64,000 nucleotides of DNA from Sinisalibacter aestuarii (GTDB taxonomy: Bacteria; Pseudomonadota; Alphaproteobacteria; Rhodobacterales; Rhodobacteraceae). Shown one piece after another: positions 51,819-60,637 of the stretch. The notes under the pieces are model-generated. The model was not told the DNA's origin. It did not search any database and saw nothing but the letters and a program-made list of their open reading frames with translations. How positions within the stretch are numbered: the stretch's first letter is position 1; each line of letters begins with the position of its first letter. Both the position numbers and the translations under genes were made by a program. The stretch is taken from the NCBI RefSeq assembly GCF_027923545.1, contig NZ_BROH01000002.1, positions 1 through 64,000 of the forward strand, given 5' to 3'.

Positions 51819-53762
51819 ATGACCGAAGCGAAAATTCACCCGCCCTCAGCCGAATTCGTCAAGCACGCGCATATCGACGCGGCGAAATACGATGAAATGT
51901 ATGCCCGTTCGGTGGATGACCCCGAGGGGTTCTGGGGCGAGGCGGCGGAACGGCTCGACTGGTTCAGGAAACCCACCAAGGTCAAGAACACGACCTTCGA
52001 TTACCACAACGTCTCGATCAAGTGGTTCGAAGACGGCGAGCTGAACGTTTCGGTCAACTGCGTCGATCGCCATCTCGCAACGCGCGGCGACCAGGTGGCG
52101 ATCATCTGGGAAGCGGACGATCCCAACGTCACCAGGCACATCACCTACAAAGAGCTGGCGGTGAATGTGAACAAATTCGCCAATATCTACCACGAACTCG
52201 GCGTGAAGCGGGGCGACCGGGTGGTGCTCTACATGCCGATGATCCCCGAAGCGGCCTATGCGATGCTGGCCTGCACCCGGATCGGCGCGGTGCATTCCAT
52301 CGTCTTCGCCGGCTTCTCGCCCGAGGCGCTGGCGAGCCGGGTGAACGACAGCAAGGCGGCCCTCATCGTCACCGCCGACGAGGCCCCGCGCGGCGGGCGC
52401 AACACCCCGCTCAAGGCCAATGTCGACAAGGCGCGCGAGATCACCGGCCCGGTGAAAACCCTCGTCGTCGAGCGCACCGGCGGCGATGTGCACATGGAAG
52501 AGGGCGTGGACATCGGCTATACCGCGATGTTCGAGAAAGCCTCCGATACCTGCGAGCCGGAAGTGATGAACGCGGAAGACCCGCTCTTCATCCTCTACAC
52601 CTCCGGGTCCACCGGCACCCCCAAGGGCGTGCTGCACACCACCGGCGGCTATCTGCTCTTTGCCGCGATAACCCACGAATACACCTTCGACTACCATGAT
52701 GGCGACATCTACTGGTGCACCGCCGATGTGGGCTGGGTGACCGGCCACAGCTATATCGTCTATGGCCCGCTGGCCAATGGCGCGACCACGCTGATGTTCG
52801 AAGGTGTGCCCACCTACCCCGATGTCGGCCGGTTCTGGCAGGTGATCGAGAAGCACAAGGTCAACCAGTTCTACACCGCGCCCACCGCGATCCGCGCGCT
52901 GATGCGCCACGGGCCGGAGCCGGTGGAACGCTACGACATGTCATCGCTGAAGGTGCTGGGCTCGGTCGGCGAGCCGATCAACCCGGAAGCCTGGGAGTGG
53001 TATAACGAGGTGGTCGGCAAGGGCAAATGCCCGATCGTCGACACCTGGTGGCAGACCGAAACCGGCGGCCATATGATGACCCCCCTGCCCGGCGCCCATG
53101 CCACCAAGCCCGGCGCGGCGATGAAGCCCTTCTTCGGCGTTCAGCCGGTCGTGCTCGACGCCACCACCGGCAAGGAGATCGACGAGACGGAATGCGAGGG
53201 CGTGCTCTGCATCAAGGATTCCTGGCCCGGCCAGATGCGCACGGTGTTCGGCAACCATGAGCGCTTCATCAACACCTATTTCCAGGATTACAAAGGCTAC
53301 TACTTCTCCGGCGACGGCTGCCGCCGCGATGCCGATGGCGATTACTGGATCACCGGCCGGGTCGATGACGTGATCAACGTCTCGGGCCACCGGATGGGCA
53401 CCGCCGAGGTCGAAAGCGCGCTGGTCGCCCATGCCAAGGTGGCCGAAGCCGCCGTGGTGGGCTTCCCCCATGCGCTGAAGGGCCAGGGCATCTATTGCTA
53501 CGTGACCCTGATGGAAGGTGTGCCCTATACCGACGAGCTGCGCGACGAGCTGGTCGGCTGGGTCCGCAAGGAGATCGGCCCGATCGCCAAGCCCGACTTC
53601 ATCCAATGGGCGCCCGGCCTGCCGAAAACCCGCTCGGGCAAGATCATGCGCCGCATCCTGCGCAAGATTGCCGAGAACGATTTCGGCGCCCTCGGCGACA
53701 CCTCGACGCTGGCCGATCCGGGCGTGGTCGACGATCTGATCGACAACCGCATGAACAAGTGA
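51819..53762 (+). CDS. acs: Acetyl-coenzyme A synthetase
   Basis: 647 residues. N-terminal [21 protein letters not shown]-loop [20 protein letters not shown], the acetate-pocket block [20 protein letters not shown], substrate specificity region [20 protein letters not shown], hinge and ATP site in [20 protein letters not shown] and the regulatory Lys in [16 protein letters not shown]. It makes acetyl-CoA from acetate, ATP and CoA; propionate is a minor substrate. AGGAGGAAAAT lies before the ATG at 51819. The link with the importer suggests coupled uptake and activation. Confidence 0.97.
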   Translation: MTEAKIHPPSAEFVKHAHIDAAKYDEMYARSVDDPEGFWGEAAERLDWFRKPTKVKNTTFDYHNVSIKWFEDGELNVSVNCVDRHLATRGDQVAIIWEADDPNVTRHITYKELAVNVNKFANIYHELGVKRGDRVVLYMPMIPEAAYAMLACTRIGAVHSIVFAGFSPEALASRVNDSKAALIVTADEAPRGGRNTPLKANVDKAREITGPVKTLVVERTGGDVHMEEGVDIGYTAMFEKASDTCEPEVMNAEDPLFILYTSGSTGTPKGVLHTTGGYLLFAAITHEYTFDYHDGDIYWCTADVGWVTGHSYIVYGPLANGATTLMFEGVPTYPDVGRFWQVIEKHKVNQFYTAPTAIRALMRHGPEPVERYDMSSLKVLGSVGEPINPEAWEWYNEVVGKGKCPIVDTWWQTETGGHMMTPLPGAHATKPGAAMKPFFGVQPVVLDATTGKEIDETECEGVLCIKDSWPGQMRTVFGNHERFINTYFQDYKGYYFSGDGCRRDADGDYWITGRVDDVINVSGHRMGTAEVESALVAHAKVAEAAVVGFPHALKGQGIYCYVTLMEGVPYTDELRDELVGWVRKEIGPIAKPDFIQWAPGLPKTRSGKIMRRILRKIAENDFGALGDTSTLADPGVVDDLIDNRMNK

Positions 53763-53806
53763 GCCTGTGGCTCACGGGCGCATGAACAAGTGACCTGACA
53801 GGTTAC
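53749..53806 (+). repeat. Tandem 31-bp repeat with two covarying hairpins at the acs 3' end
   Basis: GCATGAACAAGTGA occurs at 53749-53762 (the last codons of acs and its stop) and again at 53780-53793. Each copy continues into a hairpin: GTGAGCC-TGT-GGCTCAC (53759-53775) and GTGACCT-GAC-AGGTTAC (53790-53806). Two stem pairs differ by compensating double changes. Confidence 0.85.
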
Positions 53807-53819
53807 GGGAGGAGGGAAG

Positions 53820-53845
53820 CGGCCGGGGGAAATCCCGGCCGTTTT
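53820..53845 (+). terminator. Rho-independent terminator of the ABC-acs cluster
   Basis: CGGCCGGG, loop GGAAAT, CCCGGCCG and TTTT: an 8-bp GC stem with a short T-run, 57 bp after the acs stop. Together with the two preceding hairpins it gives three hairpins in a row. Confidence 0.75.
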
Positions 53846-53877
53846 CTATTTGCGCCACACGCACCCCGGCTCCCGCC

Positions 53878-54240
53878 CTATTTCTCGCGCGAAACCAGCA
53901 TCAGCTCTACACGCTTGAGTTCGCGGATCACCCGGTCGGCCTGCATCGCCTGGAACAGGTAGAGTTTCATCATCCCGATGATGACCAGCGACAGGCCCGC
54001 GCCGAGTCCCCATTTGACCGCCGCCAGCGCATCGGTGGCGGCAAAGAAATGCCAGCCGGTCCAGACCAGCAGGCCGAGGTAGACGAAGATCATGATCGTC
54101 GCGAGCCAGTTCACCCAGGCATTGCGCCCCGAGAGCTGGCCGAAAAGCTGGGCGAAAAAGCCCGGCTCGACGGTTTCCGTCATCAGCGCGCGCTCCTCGG
54201 CCGAGAGCGCCTCTTCAATCATGCGGTCAAGTTTGCTCAT
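53878..54240 (-). CDS. DUF6768-type small membrane protein, partner of the ECF sigma factor
   Basis: 120 residues. A helical N-terminus (LDRMIEEALSAEERALMTET), then two membrane segments at about 42-62 and 72-97, and a basic coil at the end (ADRVIRELKRVELMLVSREK). Its start overlaps the end of the sigma gene by 14 bp, with AAGGAT just upstream. Position and topology suggest a role in controlling the sigma factor. It lacks the classic zinc anti-sigma motif, so the family name is tentative. Confidence 0.75.
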   Translation of the reverse strand: MSKLDRMIEEALSAEERALMTETVEPGFFAQLFGQLSGRNAWVNWLATIMIFVYLGLLVWTGWHFFAATDALAAVKWGLGAGLSLVIIGMMKLYLFQAMQADRVIRELKRVELMLVSREK

Positions 54241-54784
54241 ATCCTTGTCCTTCCAGTTCGGCACGCAGCTTGCGGCGCGCGTGCATCAGCCTTGTTTTCA
54301 CCGTGCCCACCGGTACGTCGAGCGCCGTGGCCACCTCGGTGACGGAAAGGTCTTCGAGGTAGAACAGCGCCACCGTGGCCGCCTGCGCCGGCGACAGGGT
54401 GGCGATGGCCGCGCGCACCCTGGCGGCGTCGGCCTCCTCCGGCCCGGCATCGCTCACCACAGGGTCGGCCTCGGCCTTCACGGCGGCGGCCAGCCTGCGG
54501 CCCTTCTGCCGGCGCCCGATCTCACGCGCCACCCGCCGGGTGACGATCCTGAGCGCCCAGGGCAGAAACAGGCTTTCATCCCGTAAGCCTTTGAGGCCGC
54601 GCAGAATTTCGATCCAGGCTTCCTGCACCACGTCGCGCGCGCCATCATGCTCCCCAAGGAGCCGGCTGGCATGTGAGAGCAGCCGCGGCCCGCGCAATTC
54701 GACAAGCTGCGCCATCGCCCGCCGGTCGCCCAGACGGGCGGAGGCGACGAGATAGGCATCCAGCGCGCGGTCCTTCGTGGTCAT
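54227..54784 (-). CDS. ECF-family RNA polymerase sigma factor
   Basis: 185 residues. Region 2 is LVELRGPRLLSHASRLLGEH with DGARDVVQEAWIEILRGLKG (DNA melting and -10 binding). Region 4 is LSPAQAATVALFYLEDLSVT with TEVATALDVPVGTVKTRLMH (-35 helix-turn-helix). The linker is charged. The -10 motif is generic, so its regulon cannot be read from here. Cotranscribed with the membrane protein downstream. Confidence 0.92.
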   Translation of the reverse strand: MTTKDRALDAYLVASARLGDRRAMAQLVELRGPRLLSHASRLLGEHDGARDVVQEAWIEILRGLKGLRDESLFLPWALRIVTRRVAREIGRRQKGRRLAAAVKAEADPVVSDAGPEEADAARVRAAIATLSPAQAATVALFYLEDLSVTEVATALDVPVGTVKTRLMHARRKLRAELEGQGYEQT

Positions 54785-54836
54785 CGGGATCCTTTCCGTC
54801 TCGATACAGGAAGGTGCCCGTCAGCGGAGAAACGGT

Positions 54837-55001
54837 TCAACACAGCCCGCCCGCCCGGACCCGGTGGTTGACGAGGATCGCCGCAAAGATCACAAGATGC
54901 ACGGCGCCCGACAGGGTCCGCAATACCGGATCGGTGCCGCCAGCGCCGCGCGCCGCCAGCGTAAGATATGGCCCCGCACCATGCGCGGCGGTTCTGCTCA
55001 T
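54837..55001 (-). CDS. Small hypothetical protein with a single hydrophobic segment (54 residues)
   Basis: Starts MSRTAAHGAGPYLTLAARGA, with TLSGAVHLVIFAAILVNHRV near the C-terminus as a possible membrane helix and a final Cys. GGAGTGAAGAT precedes the ATG. It is 52 bp upstream of the ECF sigma gene on the same strand, which raises the chance that it is real. No family recognised. Confidence 0.45.
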   Translation of the reverse strand: MSRTAAHGAGPYLTLAARGAGGTDPVLRTLSGAVHLVIFAAILVNHRVRAGGLC

Positions 55002-55247
55002 ATCTTCACTCCGAATTTTGATTTTCTCACAGATTGCAGGAAAAATCTTACTTCTCATCATAAAATGGGGCATTTGGAGGATTAAATATCGAAAAAATGA
55101 TATCAGTGCCCGCAACGTCGCAGGCTGTGTCCCCCGGCGACGCACGCTGGCCTGGCACATTTTCGGGTACAATTATGTTGGACCAAATGGTTGAATCCCG
55201 GTCGCGCAGGGGGCACTCTGTGCAGGCCCATCGGGGGGAGGATCGAC

Positions 55248-55877
55248 ATGGCGGAAGACAGGCCCAGAACGCGGATTCAGGAAAAGAACCGTGCGGCGAT
55301 TCTGGAAGCCGCCCTCGATGTGTTCTCGCAAAGCGGCTTCCGCGGCTCGACGCTGGACCAGATCGCCAAGGCGGCCGGCCTCTCGAAGCCCAATGTGCTC
55401 TACTATTTCCCCTCCAAGGAAGCGATCCATCAGGCCCTGCTGGCCGAACTCATGGATGTCTGGCTCGAACCGCTGCGCGCCTTTACCGACGAGGGCGATC
55501 CGATCGGTGCGATTCTCGACTATGTCTGCCGCAAGCTGCACATGTCGCGCAAAATGCCGCGGGAAAGCCGGCTGTTCGCCAACGAGGTGCTGCAGGGCGC
55601 GCCGCGTTACGGGCCGCAGATCACCGGAATGCTGAAAGATCTGGTTGACGAGAAGGCCGCCATCATCCGCCGCTGGTCCGATGCGGGCAAGATCGCCCCG
55701 CTCGATCCCTATCACCTGATCTTTTCGATCTGGGCGACCACCCAGCATTACGCCGATTTCGATGTGCAGGTGCGCGGCATCCTTCATCCGAAGGACGATG
55801 CCCATTACGACGATGCCGAAACCTTCCTGACCGCCTTCTACCGGCGCGCGCTGAATCCGGCCAATACCGAAGGTTAG
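55248..55877 (+). CDS. rutR: TetR-family regulator, RutR-like
   Basis: 209 residues. N-terminal TetR HTH: NRAAILEAALDVFSQSGFRG and TLDQIAKAAGLSKPNVLYYF. The C-terminal part PRESRLFANEVLQGAPRYGP and AAIIRRWSDAGKIAPLDPYH with FSIWATTQHYADFDVQV closely follows E. coli RutR, which binds uracil and thymine and controls pyrimidine catabolism. No rut or pyd gene is in this window. GGGGGGAGGATCGAC lies before the ATG at 55248. Confidence 0.85.
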   Translation: MAEDRPRTRIQEKNRAAILEAALDVFSQSGFRGSTLDQIAKAAGLSKPNVLYYFPSKEAIHQALLAELMDVWLEPLRAFTDEGDPIGAILDYVCRKLHMSRKMPRESRLFANEVLQGAPRYGPQITGMLKDLVDEKAAIIRRWSDAGKIAPLDPYHLIFSIWATTQHYADFDVQVRGILHPKDDAHYDDAETFLTAFYRRALNPANTEG

Positions 55878-55981
55878 CCTCGCCTTAACCAACGTGCCGG
55901 AAAACCGTGGAAAGCCGCTGCCAGACGGCCTAGGCTGGCGCGGCAATCTGGGTTGGGGGCTCCGACAGACGGAGCCTGATC

Positions 55982-56386
55982 ATGGAGTTTTACGCGTTTT
56001 CGCCGCGCCTGCCCTATGCCGCCGCGGCAGAGCCGGGCCCGCAAAGGGCCGATATGGTAACAAAGATCGCCCCGAGCGACGATGCCCGCGGCACGGGGGC
56101 CGACAGCCGCAACCATACGGCGCCAGATGAGCGCGCCGCCGGTCTCCGGGCCGCCGCCGCCCTGCGCCACGAGATGGAGCGGCGCGGGTTGCCCGCCGGC
56201 CCGCCCCCCGCCTTCCGGATGAACCTGCTGGAAACCGAAGCCGGCGTAAGCCGGGTGATCGCCCGCCTCGAAGCCGCCCGCGCGCAGGAGCGCGACGGCA
56301 AGGCGGTAAAGCTGCCCGACGAGGCCCCCGCGCCCGCGATGCCGGCCCGATCCGGGGCCACACAACCCGCCGCGCAGCAATCTTAA
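55982..56386 (+). CDS. Hypothetical protein (134 residues)
   Basis: Starts [20 protein letters not shown] after ACGGAGCCTGATC. The middle, [20 protein letters not shown] and [20 protein letters not shown], looks helical; the ends are Ala/Pro-rich and probably disordered. It lies between rutR and accB and may share the accB transcript. Not recognised. Confidence 0.5.
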   Translation: MEFYAFSPRLPYAAAAEPGPQRADMVTKIAPSDDARGTGADSRNHTAPDERAAGLRAAAALRHEMERRGLPAGPPPAFRMNLLETEAGVSRVIARLEAARAQERDGKAVKLPDEAPAPAMPARSGATQPAAQQS

Positions 56387-56552
56387 GCCCAGCCGGCACA
56401 GCCCGCAGGATTGTTGCCCGCTGCCGCCGCCGGGGGCGAAAATGCGCCCGCCCCCCGGTGAAGTGGCGCTTTCCACCCGACGCCCGCCACCGTATAACCG
56501 AACGAACACAAATAGCCCGCCTTGCGCGGGCCAGGCAATTGTCGAGGAAGGC

Positions 56553-57047
56553 ATGGCGAAAACGACCCGGGACGACGACGTGGCATTCATCCAGGCGCTG
56601 GCCGAATTGCTGGCCGAAAACGATCTGACCGAACTCGAGGTGAAACGGGAATATGGCGAGGCCGACAGGCTGAATGTCCGGGTGAGCCGGGCGACCGACA
56701 CGGTGGCCCAGGTGATCGCCGCCCCGGCTCCCGCCGCCGCCGCGCCGGCCGCTGCCCCCGCCCCTGCCGCGCCCGCCGCCGCGCCCGGCAATGACGGCGA
56801 CCCGGCCTCCCATCCCGGTGCGGTCACCTCGCCGATGGTGGGCACCGTCTACCTGCAATCCGAGCCCGGCGCCGCCCCCTTCGTGAAGGTCGGCGACAGC
56901 GTCAGCGAGGGCGACACGCTGCTGATCATCGAAGCGATGAAAACGATGAACCAGATCCCGGCGCCCAAATCCGGCACCGTGAAGCGCATTCTCGTCGAGG
57001 ATTCCGCGCCCGTCGAATTCGGCGCGCCGCTGATGATCATCGAATAA
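56553..57047 (+). CDS. accB: Acetyl-CoA carboxylase biotin carboxyl carrier protein
   Basis: 164 residues. N-terminal [20 protein letters not shown], an Ala/Pro linker ([20 protein letters not shown]), then the biotinyl domain with [20 protein letters not shown] and [20 protein letters not shown]. The lysine of EAMKM-type EAMKTMN is biotinylated. Carries CO2 for fatty acid synthesis. It starts at 56553 after GAGGAAGGC; accC follows 15 bp downstream. Confidence 0.97.
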   Translation: MAKTTRDDDVAFIQALAELLAENDLTELEVKREYGEADRLNVRVSRATDTVAQVIAAPAPAAAAPAAAPAPAAPAAAPGNDGDPASHPGAVTSPMVGTVYLQSEPGAAPFVKVGDSVSEGDTLLIIEAMKTMNQIPAPKSGTVKRILVEDSAPVEFGAPLMIIE

Positions 57048-57062
57048 TCCGGGGGACCACCC

Positions 57063-58409
57063 ATGTTCGACAAGATCCTGGTCGCCAACAGGGGCGAAAT
57101 CGCGCTTCGGGTGATCCGTGCGGCCCGCGAGATGGGGATCAAGACGGTCGCCGTCCATTCCACCGCCGATGCCGACGCGATGCATGTGCGCATGGCTGAC
57201 GAGGCGGTCTGCATCGGGCCGCCGCCGAGCCCGCAGAGCTACCTCTCGATCCCGGCAATCATCGCCGCCTGCGAAATCACCGGCGCGCAGGCGATCCACC
57301 CCGGCTACGGCTTCCTGTCGGAAAACGCCAATTTCGTGCAGATCGTCGAGGATCACGGGCTGACCTTCATCGGCCCCAGCTCCGAGCATATCCGCCAGAT
57401 GGGCGACAAGATCACCGCGAAGGACACCGCCAAGGCGCTCGGCATCCCGGTGGTGCCCGGCTCCGATGGCGGCGTGCCCGATCTGGAGACCGCCAAAAAG
57501 GTGGCCGCCGATATGGGCTATCCGGTGATCATCAAGGCCACCGCCGGCGGCGGCGGGCGCGGCATGAAGGTGGCGGCGAGCGAGAAAGACATCGAAACCG
57601 CCTTCCGTACCGCCCGCACCGAGGCCAAGGCCGCCTTCGGCAATGACGAGGTTTATATGGAGAAATACCTCCAGAAACCGCGTCACATCGAGATTCAGGT
57701 GTTCGGCGACGGCAAGGGCGGCGGCGTCCATCTCGGCGAGCGCGATTGCTCGCTGCAGCGCCGCCATCAGAAGGTGTTCGAAGAAGCGCCCGGCCCCTCG
57801 ATCACCGCCGAGGAGCGCGCCCATATCGGCGGCATCTGCGCCAACGCCATCGCCAGGATGGGCTATTCCGGCGCCGGCACGATCGAATTTCTCTACGAAG
57901 ACGGCGAATTCTATTTCATCGAGATGAACACCCGCCTGCAGGTGGAGCACCCGGTGACCGAGGGGATTTTCGGCGTCGACCTCGTGCGCGAGCAGATCCG
58001 CGTGGCCGAGGGAATGCCGATGTCGTTCACCCAGGAAGATCTGGTGGTGAACGGCCATGCCATCGAGATCCGCATCAATGCCGAGCGCCTGCCCAATTTC
58101 GCCCCCTGCCCCGGCCGGATCAGCCAGTATCACGTGCCCGGCGGCCTTGGCGTGCGGATGGATTCGGCGCTCTACGACGGCTACACGATCCCCCCCTATT
58201 ACGACAGCCTGATCGGCAAGCTGATCGTCCATGGCCGCGACCGGACCGAGGCGCTGTCGCGGCTCGAACGGGCGCTTGGCGAGTTGATCGTCGACGGGGT
58301 GGATACCACCGTGCCGCTGTTCCACGCGCTGTTGCAGGAGCCCGATATCCTCGCCGGCAATTACAACATCCATTGGCTCGAACGCTGGCTCGACGCCAAT
58401 ATGGGGTAA
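57063..58409 (+). CDS. accC: Acetyl-CoA carboxylase biotin carboxylase subunit
   Basis: 448 residues. [20 protein letters not shown] opens the family, [15 protein letters not shown] and [14 protein letters not shown] form the ATP-grasp loop. [20 protein letters not shown] carries the metal and biotin residues. GGGGGACCACCC before the ATG. It carboxylates the biotin of AccB. Confidence 0.98.
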   Translation: MFDKILVANRGEIALRVIRAAREMGIKTVAVHSTADADAMHVRMADEAVCIGPPPSPQSYLSIPAIIAACEITGAQAIHPGYGFLSENANFVQIVEDHGLTFIGPSSEHIRQMGDKITAKDTAKALGIPVVPGSDGGVPDLETAKKVAADMGYPVIIKATAGGGGRGMKVAASEKDIETAFRTARTEAKAAFGNDEVYMEKYLQKPRHIEIQVFGDGKGGGVHLGERDCSLQRRHQKVFEEAPGPSITAEERAHIGGICANAIARMGYSGAGTIEFLYEDGEFYFIEMNTRLQVEHPVTEGIFGVDLVREQIRVAEGMPMSFTQEDLVVNGHAIEIRINAERLPNFAPCPGRISQYHVPGGLGVRMDSALYDGYTIPPYYDSLIGKLIVHGRDRTEALSRLERALGELIVDGVDTTVPLFHALLQEPDILAGNYNIHWLERWLDANMG

Positions 58410-58414
58410 CGCCC

Positions 58415-59068
58415 TTGCAGACCACGCGGCTCAGCCCCGAGCTTCTACTGCGTGCCTATGCGGCGGGCGTTTTTCCGATGTCGGAATCCCGCGACGATCC
58501 GCGCGTGTTCTGGGTCGATCCGGAGCGGCGCGGCATCCTGCCGATCGACGGCTTCCACCTGTCGCGCTCGCTCAGGCGCACCATCCTGCGCAAACCCTTT
58601 GAACTGACCCTCGATCTGGCCTTCGAAGAGGTGGTGCGCGGCTGCGCCGACCGCGAGGAAACCTGGATCAACGATACGATCTTCCGCGCCTATTTCGCCC
58701 TGCACCGGCTGGGCTATGCCCATTCCATCGAAGCCTGGGAGGGCGACCGGCTGGTGGGCGGCGTCTATGGCGTGGCGCTGGGGCGGGTCTTTTTCGGCGA
58801 GAGCATGTTCTCGGAAGCAACCGACGCCTCGAAGGTCGCGCTCGCCACGCTGATCGCCCATCTCGGGCGCACCGGGTTCGAGCTGTTCGACACGCAATTC
58901 GTCACCGAGCACCTCGCCACGCTGGGTGCCGTGGAGGTGCCGCGCGCGGAATATCACCGGCGGCTGGAGGCGGCGATGGTGGAACCGGCGGCCGAGATCC
59001 TCTCAAAGCCCCTGCCCGACCCTCATTCGGTGGTGCAGTTTATCACCCAGACATCGAACCGGGCGTGA
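58415..59068 (+). CDS. aat: Leucyl/phenylalanyl-tRNA--protein transferase (Aat)
   Basis: 217 residues. LLLRAYAAGVFPMSESRDDP is the family start, EAWEGDRLVGGVYGVALGRV and FFGESMFSEATDASKVALAT the catalytic core, with LFDTQFVTEHLATLGAVEVP after it. It adds Leu or Phe to basic N-termini to mark proteins for ClpS/ClpAP. The only upstream initiation codon that gives full length is TTG at 58415, 5 bp after the accC stop. The 3' end overlaps the convergent DUF2155 gene by 46 bp. Confidence 0.93.
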   Translation: MQTTRLSPELLLRAYAAGVFPMSESRDDPRVFWVDPERRGILPIDGFHLSRSLRRTILRKPFELTLDLAFEEVVRGCADREETWINDTIFRAYFALHRLGYAHSIEAWEGDRLVGGVYGVALGRVFFGESMFSEATDASKVALATLIAHLGRTGFELFDTQFVTEHLATLGAVEVPRAEYHRRLEAAMVEPAAEILSKPLPDPHSVVQFITQTSNRA

Positions 59069-59625
59069 TCGAGCGCGTTCAGCGCCGGCGATGAGGCCAT
59101 CATCCAGCCTTCGAATACGGGGGTGGCGCCCGCCTCTTCGCGGATCACCAGCCAGGCATAGGCATCGCCCGAGGGGTTGTCTTCGGGGTAGCGGCATTCG
59201 CCCAGCGTGATCTGGAGCCAGCCCAGCGCGGTGGTCTCGCCGCTGTTCAGTTCCATTTCCTCGACCGTGCCCGCAAGCTTGTCGAGCCCGCGCAGCACCG
59301 CGCCGGTGCCGGTGGCCACCACGTCTTCCTCGACGGTCATCACGTCTTCCCCGACGATCGAGCCGGGCGCGCGCGGTGCGGGCGGCGTGATCGGGAACAG
59401 CCCGCCCTGATCGGGCGTGATCCCGTCATTGAACAGATCGGTCGCGCTGGGGGTGCCGTCGGGCAAGGGTTGCACCAGGCCGGGATCGCCGGGCACCACC
59501 TCGTCGGGATCGACCGGATCGAGCGGCACCACGACGATCTGCGCCATCGCCGGCGCGGCAAGCGCGCCCGCCAGAACCGCGGCACCGAGGCCGCGGGCGC
59601 ATATGGTCAGAACAGAATGCAGCAC
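59023..59625 (-). CDS. DUF2155 domain protein, exported
   Basis: 200 residues. A signal peptide (TICARGLGAAVLAGALAAPA, cleavage near AMA-Q) and a proline-rich stretch precede the DUF2155 domain: AVLRGLDKLAGTVEEMELNS, then AYAWLVIREEAGATPVFEGW and the end ALDHARFDVWVINCTTE. The function is unknown; it is periplasmic. The GTG at 59625 fits the signal peptide and lies 13 bp after the NDUFA12 stop. Confidence 0.82.
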   Translation of the reverse strand: MLHSVLTICARGLGAAVLAGALAAPAMAQIVVVPLDPVDPDEVVPGDPGLVQPLPDGTPSATDLFNDGITPDQGGLFPITPPAPRAPGSIVGEDVMTVEEDVVATGTGAVLRGLDKLAGTVEEMELNSGETTALGWLQITLGECRYPEDNPSGDAYAWLVIREEAGATPVFEGWMMASSPALNALDHARFDVWVINCTTE

Positions 59626-59638
59626 TGGCCCGGCCCGC

Positions 59639-60013
59639 CTATTCCGGCTGCCATGCCTCGTAATCGCGCCGGTCGCCATGGGCGTCGCGCCTGAGCGAGC
59701 CGGTCGGGGCATAGGCCGCGATGGTGCCCGTCAGGTTCTCGTGATGCGGTTTTTCCCAGCCTTTATGCGCCAGCGGCTTTTCGGCCGGGTTGTCGTCGAA
59801 GGTGCGGTGCAGCCAGCCGTGCCAGTCGGCGGGCACCTTCGAGGCTTCCGGCTCGTCGGCATAGATCACCCAACGGCGGCTGTCGTCGCGGTTGCGGTAG
59901 TAGCGGTTGCCCTGATCGTCCTCGCCCACCTTCACACCCCTGAACCGGGTCATCAGACGGGTGCCGAGCGTCTCGGCATGATACCAGGTGATGAGCGACA
60001 GAATGAACCGCAT
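59639..60013 (-). CDS. NDUFA12-family protein, complex I accessory subunit
   Basis: 124 residues. The NDUFA12 block is GTRLMTRFRGVKVGEDDQGN with RYYRNRDDSRRWVIYADEPE and VPADWHGWLHRTFDDNPAEK. This family is an accessory subunit of NADH dehydrogenase in alphaproteobacteria and mitochondria. GGAGGTTTCC lies before the ATG. The usual DUF2155 neighbour is present. Confidence 0.92.
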   Translation of the reverse strand: MRFILSLITWYHAETLGTRLMTRFRGVKVGEDDQGNRYYRNRDDSRRWVIYADEPEASKVPADWHGWLHRTFDDNPAEKPLAHKGWEKPHHENLTGTIAAYAPTGSLRRDAHGDRRDYEAWQPE

Positions 60014-60106
60014 GGAAACCTCCGCATCGTTGCTCCCCCGTATGGCGCAAGGGGGCGGCGAGGTCCAGTGCCAATCCGGGCCGCGGGCGGCGCCTTGCCG
60101 CCCGGG

Positions 60107-60487
60107 TCAGGGCAGCTTCGCCGTCACCTCGATCTCGATCTTCATCTCGGGCTTCATCAGCCCCGCAACGATCATCGTCGCCGCCGGGCGCTGCGCGCCG
60201 AACACCTCGCGCAACACCGGCCAGCAAGGTTCGAAATCGTCGCCGTCGGGCAGGATGTAGCGCACCCGGACCACATCGGCCATCGCAGCCCCCGCCTCGG
60301 CCAGCGCCTGCCCGATCGTGCCGAGCGCATTGCGGCACTGATCGGCAACGCTCCCGGGCATTTCCATCTTCGCGTAATCGTAGCCGGTGGTGCCGGAGAC
60401 GAAGACCCAGCCATCCTGCACCACGGCGCGGGCATAGCCGATCTGCTCTTCAAAAGGGGAGCCGGAGGAAATGGTCTGGCGGGTCAT
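60107..60487 (-). CDS. RidA-family protein
   Basis: 126 residues. FEEQIGYARAVVQDGWVFVS, TTGYDYAKMEMPGSVADQCR and VFGAQRPAATMIVAGLMKPE with EIEVTAKLP follow the YjgF fold. In the PARS motif the catalytic Arg is replaced (RPAAT), so enamine deaminase activity is questionable. It is 60 bp after the paired palindromes and reads in the same direction as clpX, with clpX upstream. Confidence 0.88.
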   Translation of the reverse strand: MTRQTISSGSPFEEQIGYARAVVQDGWVFVSGTTGYDYAKMEMPGSVADQCRNALGTIGQALAEAGAAMADVVRVRYILPDGDDFEPCWPVLREVFGAQRPAATMIVAGLMKPEMKIEIEVTAKLP

Positions 60488-60522
60488 GTGGTGGCGCCTT
60501 TCTGAACGGGTCGGGCTCAGAG

Positions 60523-60566
60523 AAGCGGTTTCGAAACCGCTTTACAAGGCCGTTCGAACGGCCTTG
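60523..60566. repeat. Paired palindromes centred on TTCGAA, clpX-RidA gap
   Basis: A perfect 20-bp palindrome AAGCGGTTTCGAAACCGCTT (60523-60542) and a perfect 22-bp palindrome with core GGCCGTTCGAACGGCC (60545-60566) are 2 nt apart. The design matches the pair at 28886-28928. Confidence 0.9.
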
Positions 60567-60587
60567 CGCCAATGCGGGGCCGCCCAC

Positions 60588-60615
60588 AAAAAAGGCCGCC
60601 CCCGGCGGAGCGGCC
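60588..60615 (-). terminator. Terminator of clpX
   Basis: Minus strand: GGCCGC, loop of ten, GCGGCC and TTTTTT (60593-60588), just past the clpX stop at 60638. Confidence 0.75.
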
Positions 60616-60637
60616 CTTCGCTGTGTTGAAGCCCGGC

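Noticed and set aside
54837-55172. 111-residue version of the small protein upstream of the ECF sigma gene
   Set aside because: The extra N-terminus is AT-rich leader sequence; the internal ATG at 55001 has the strong ribosome site.
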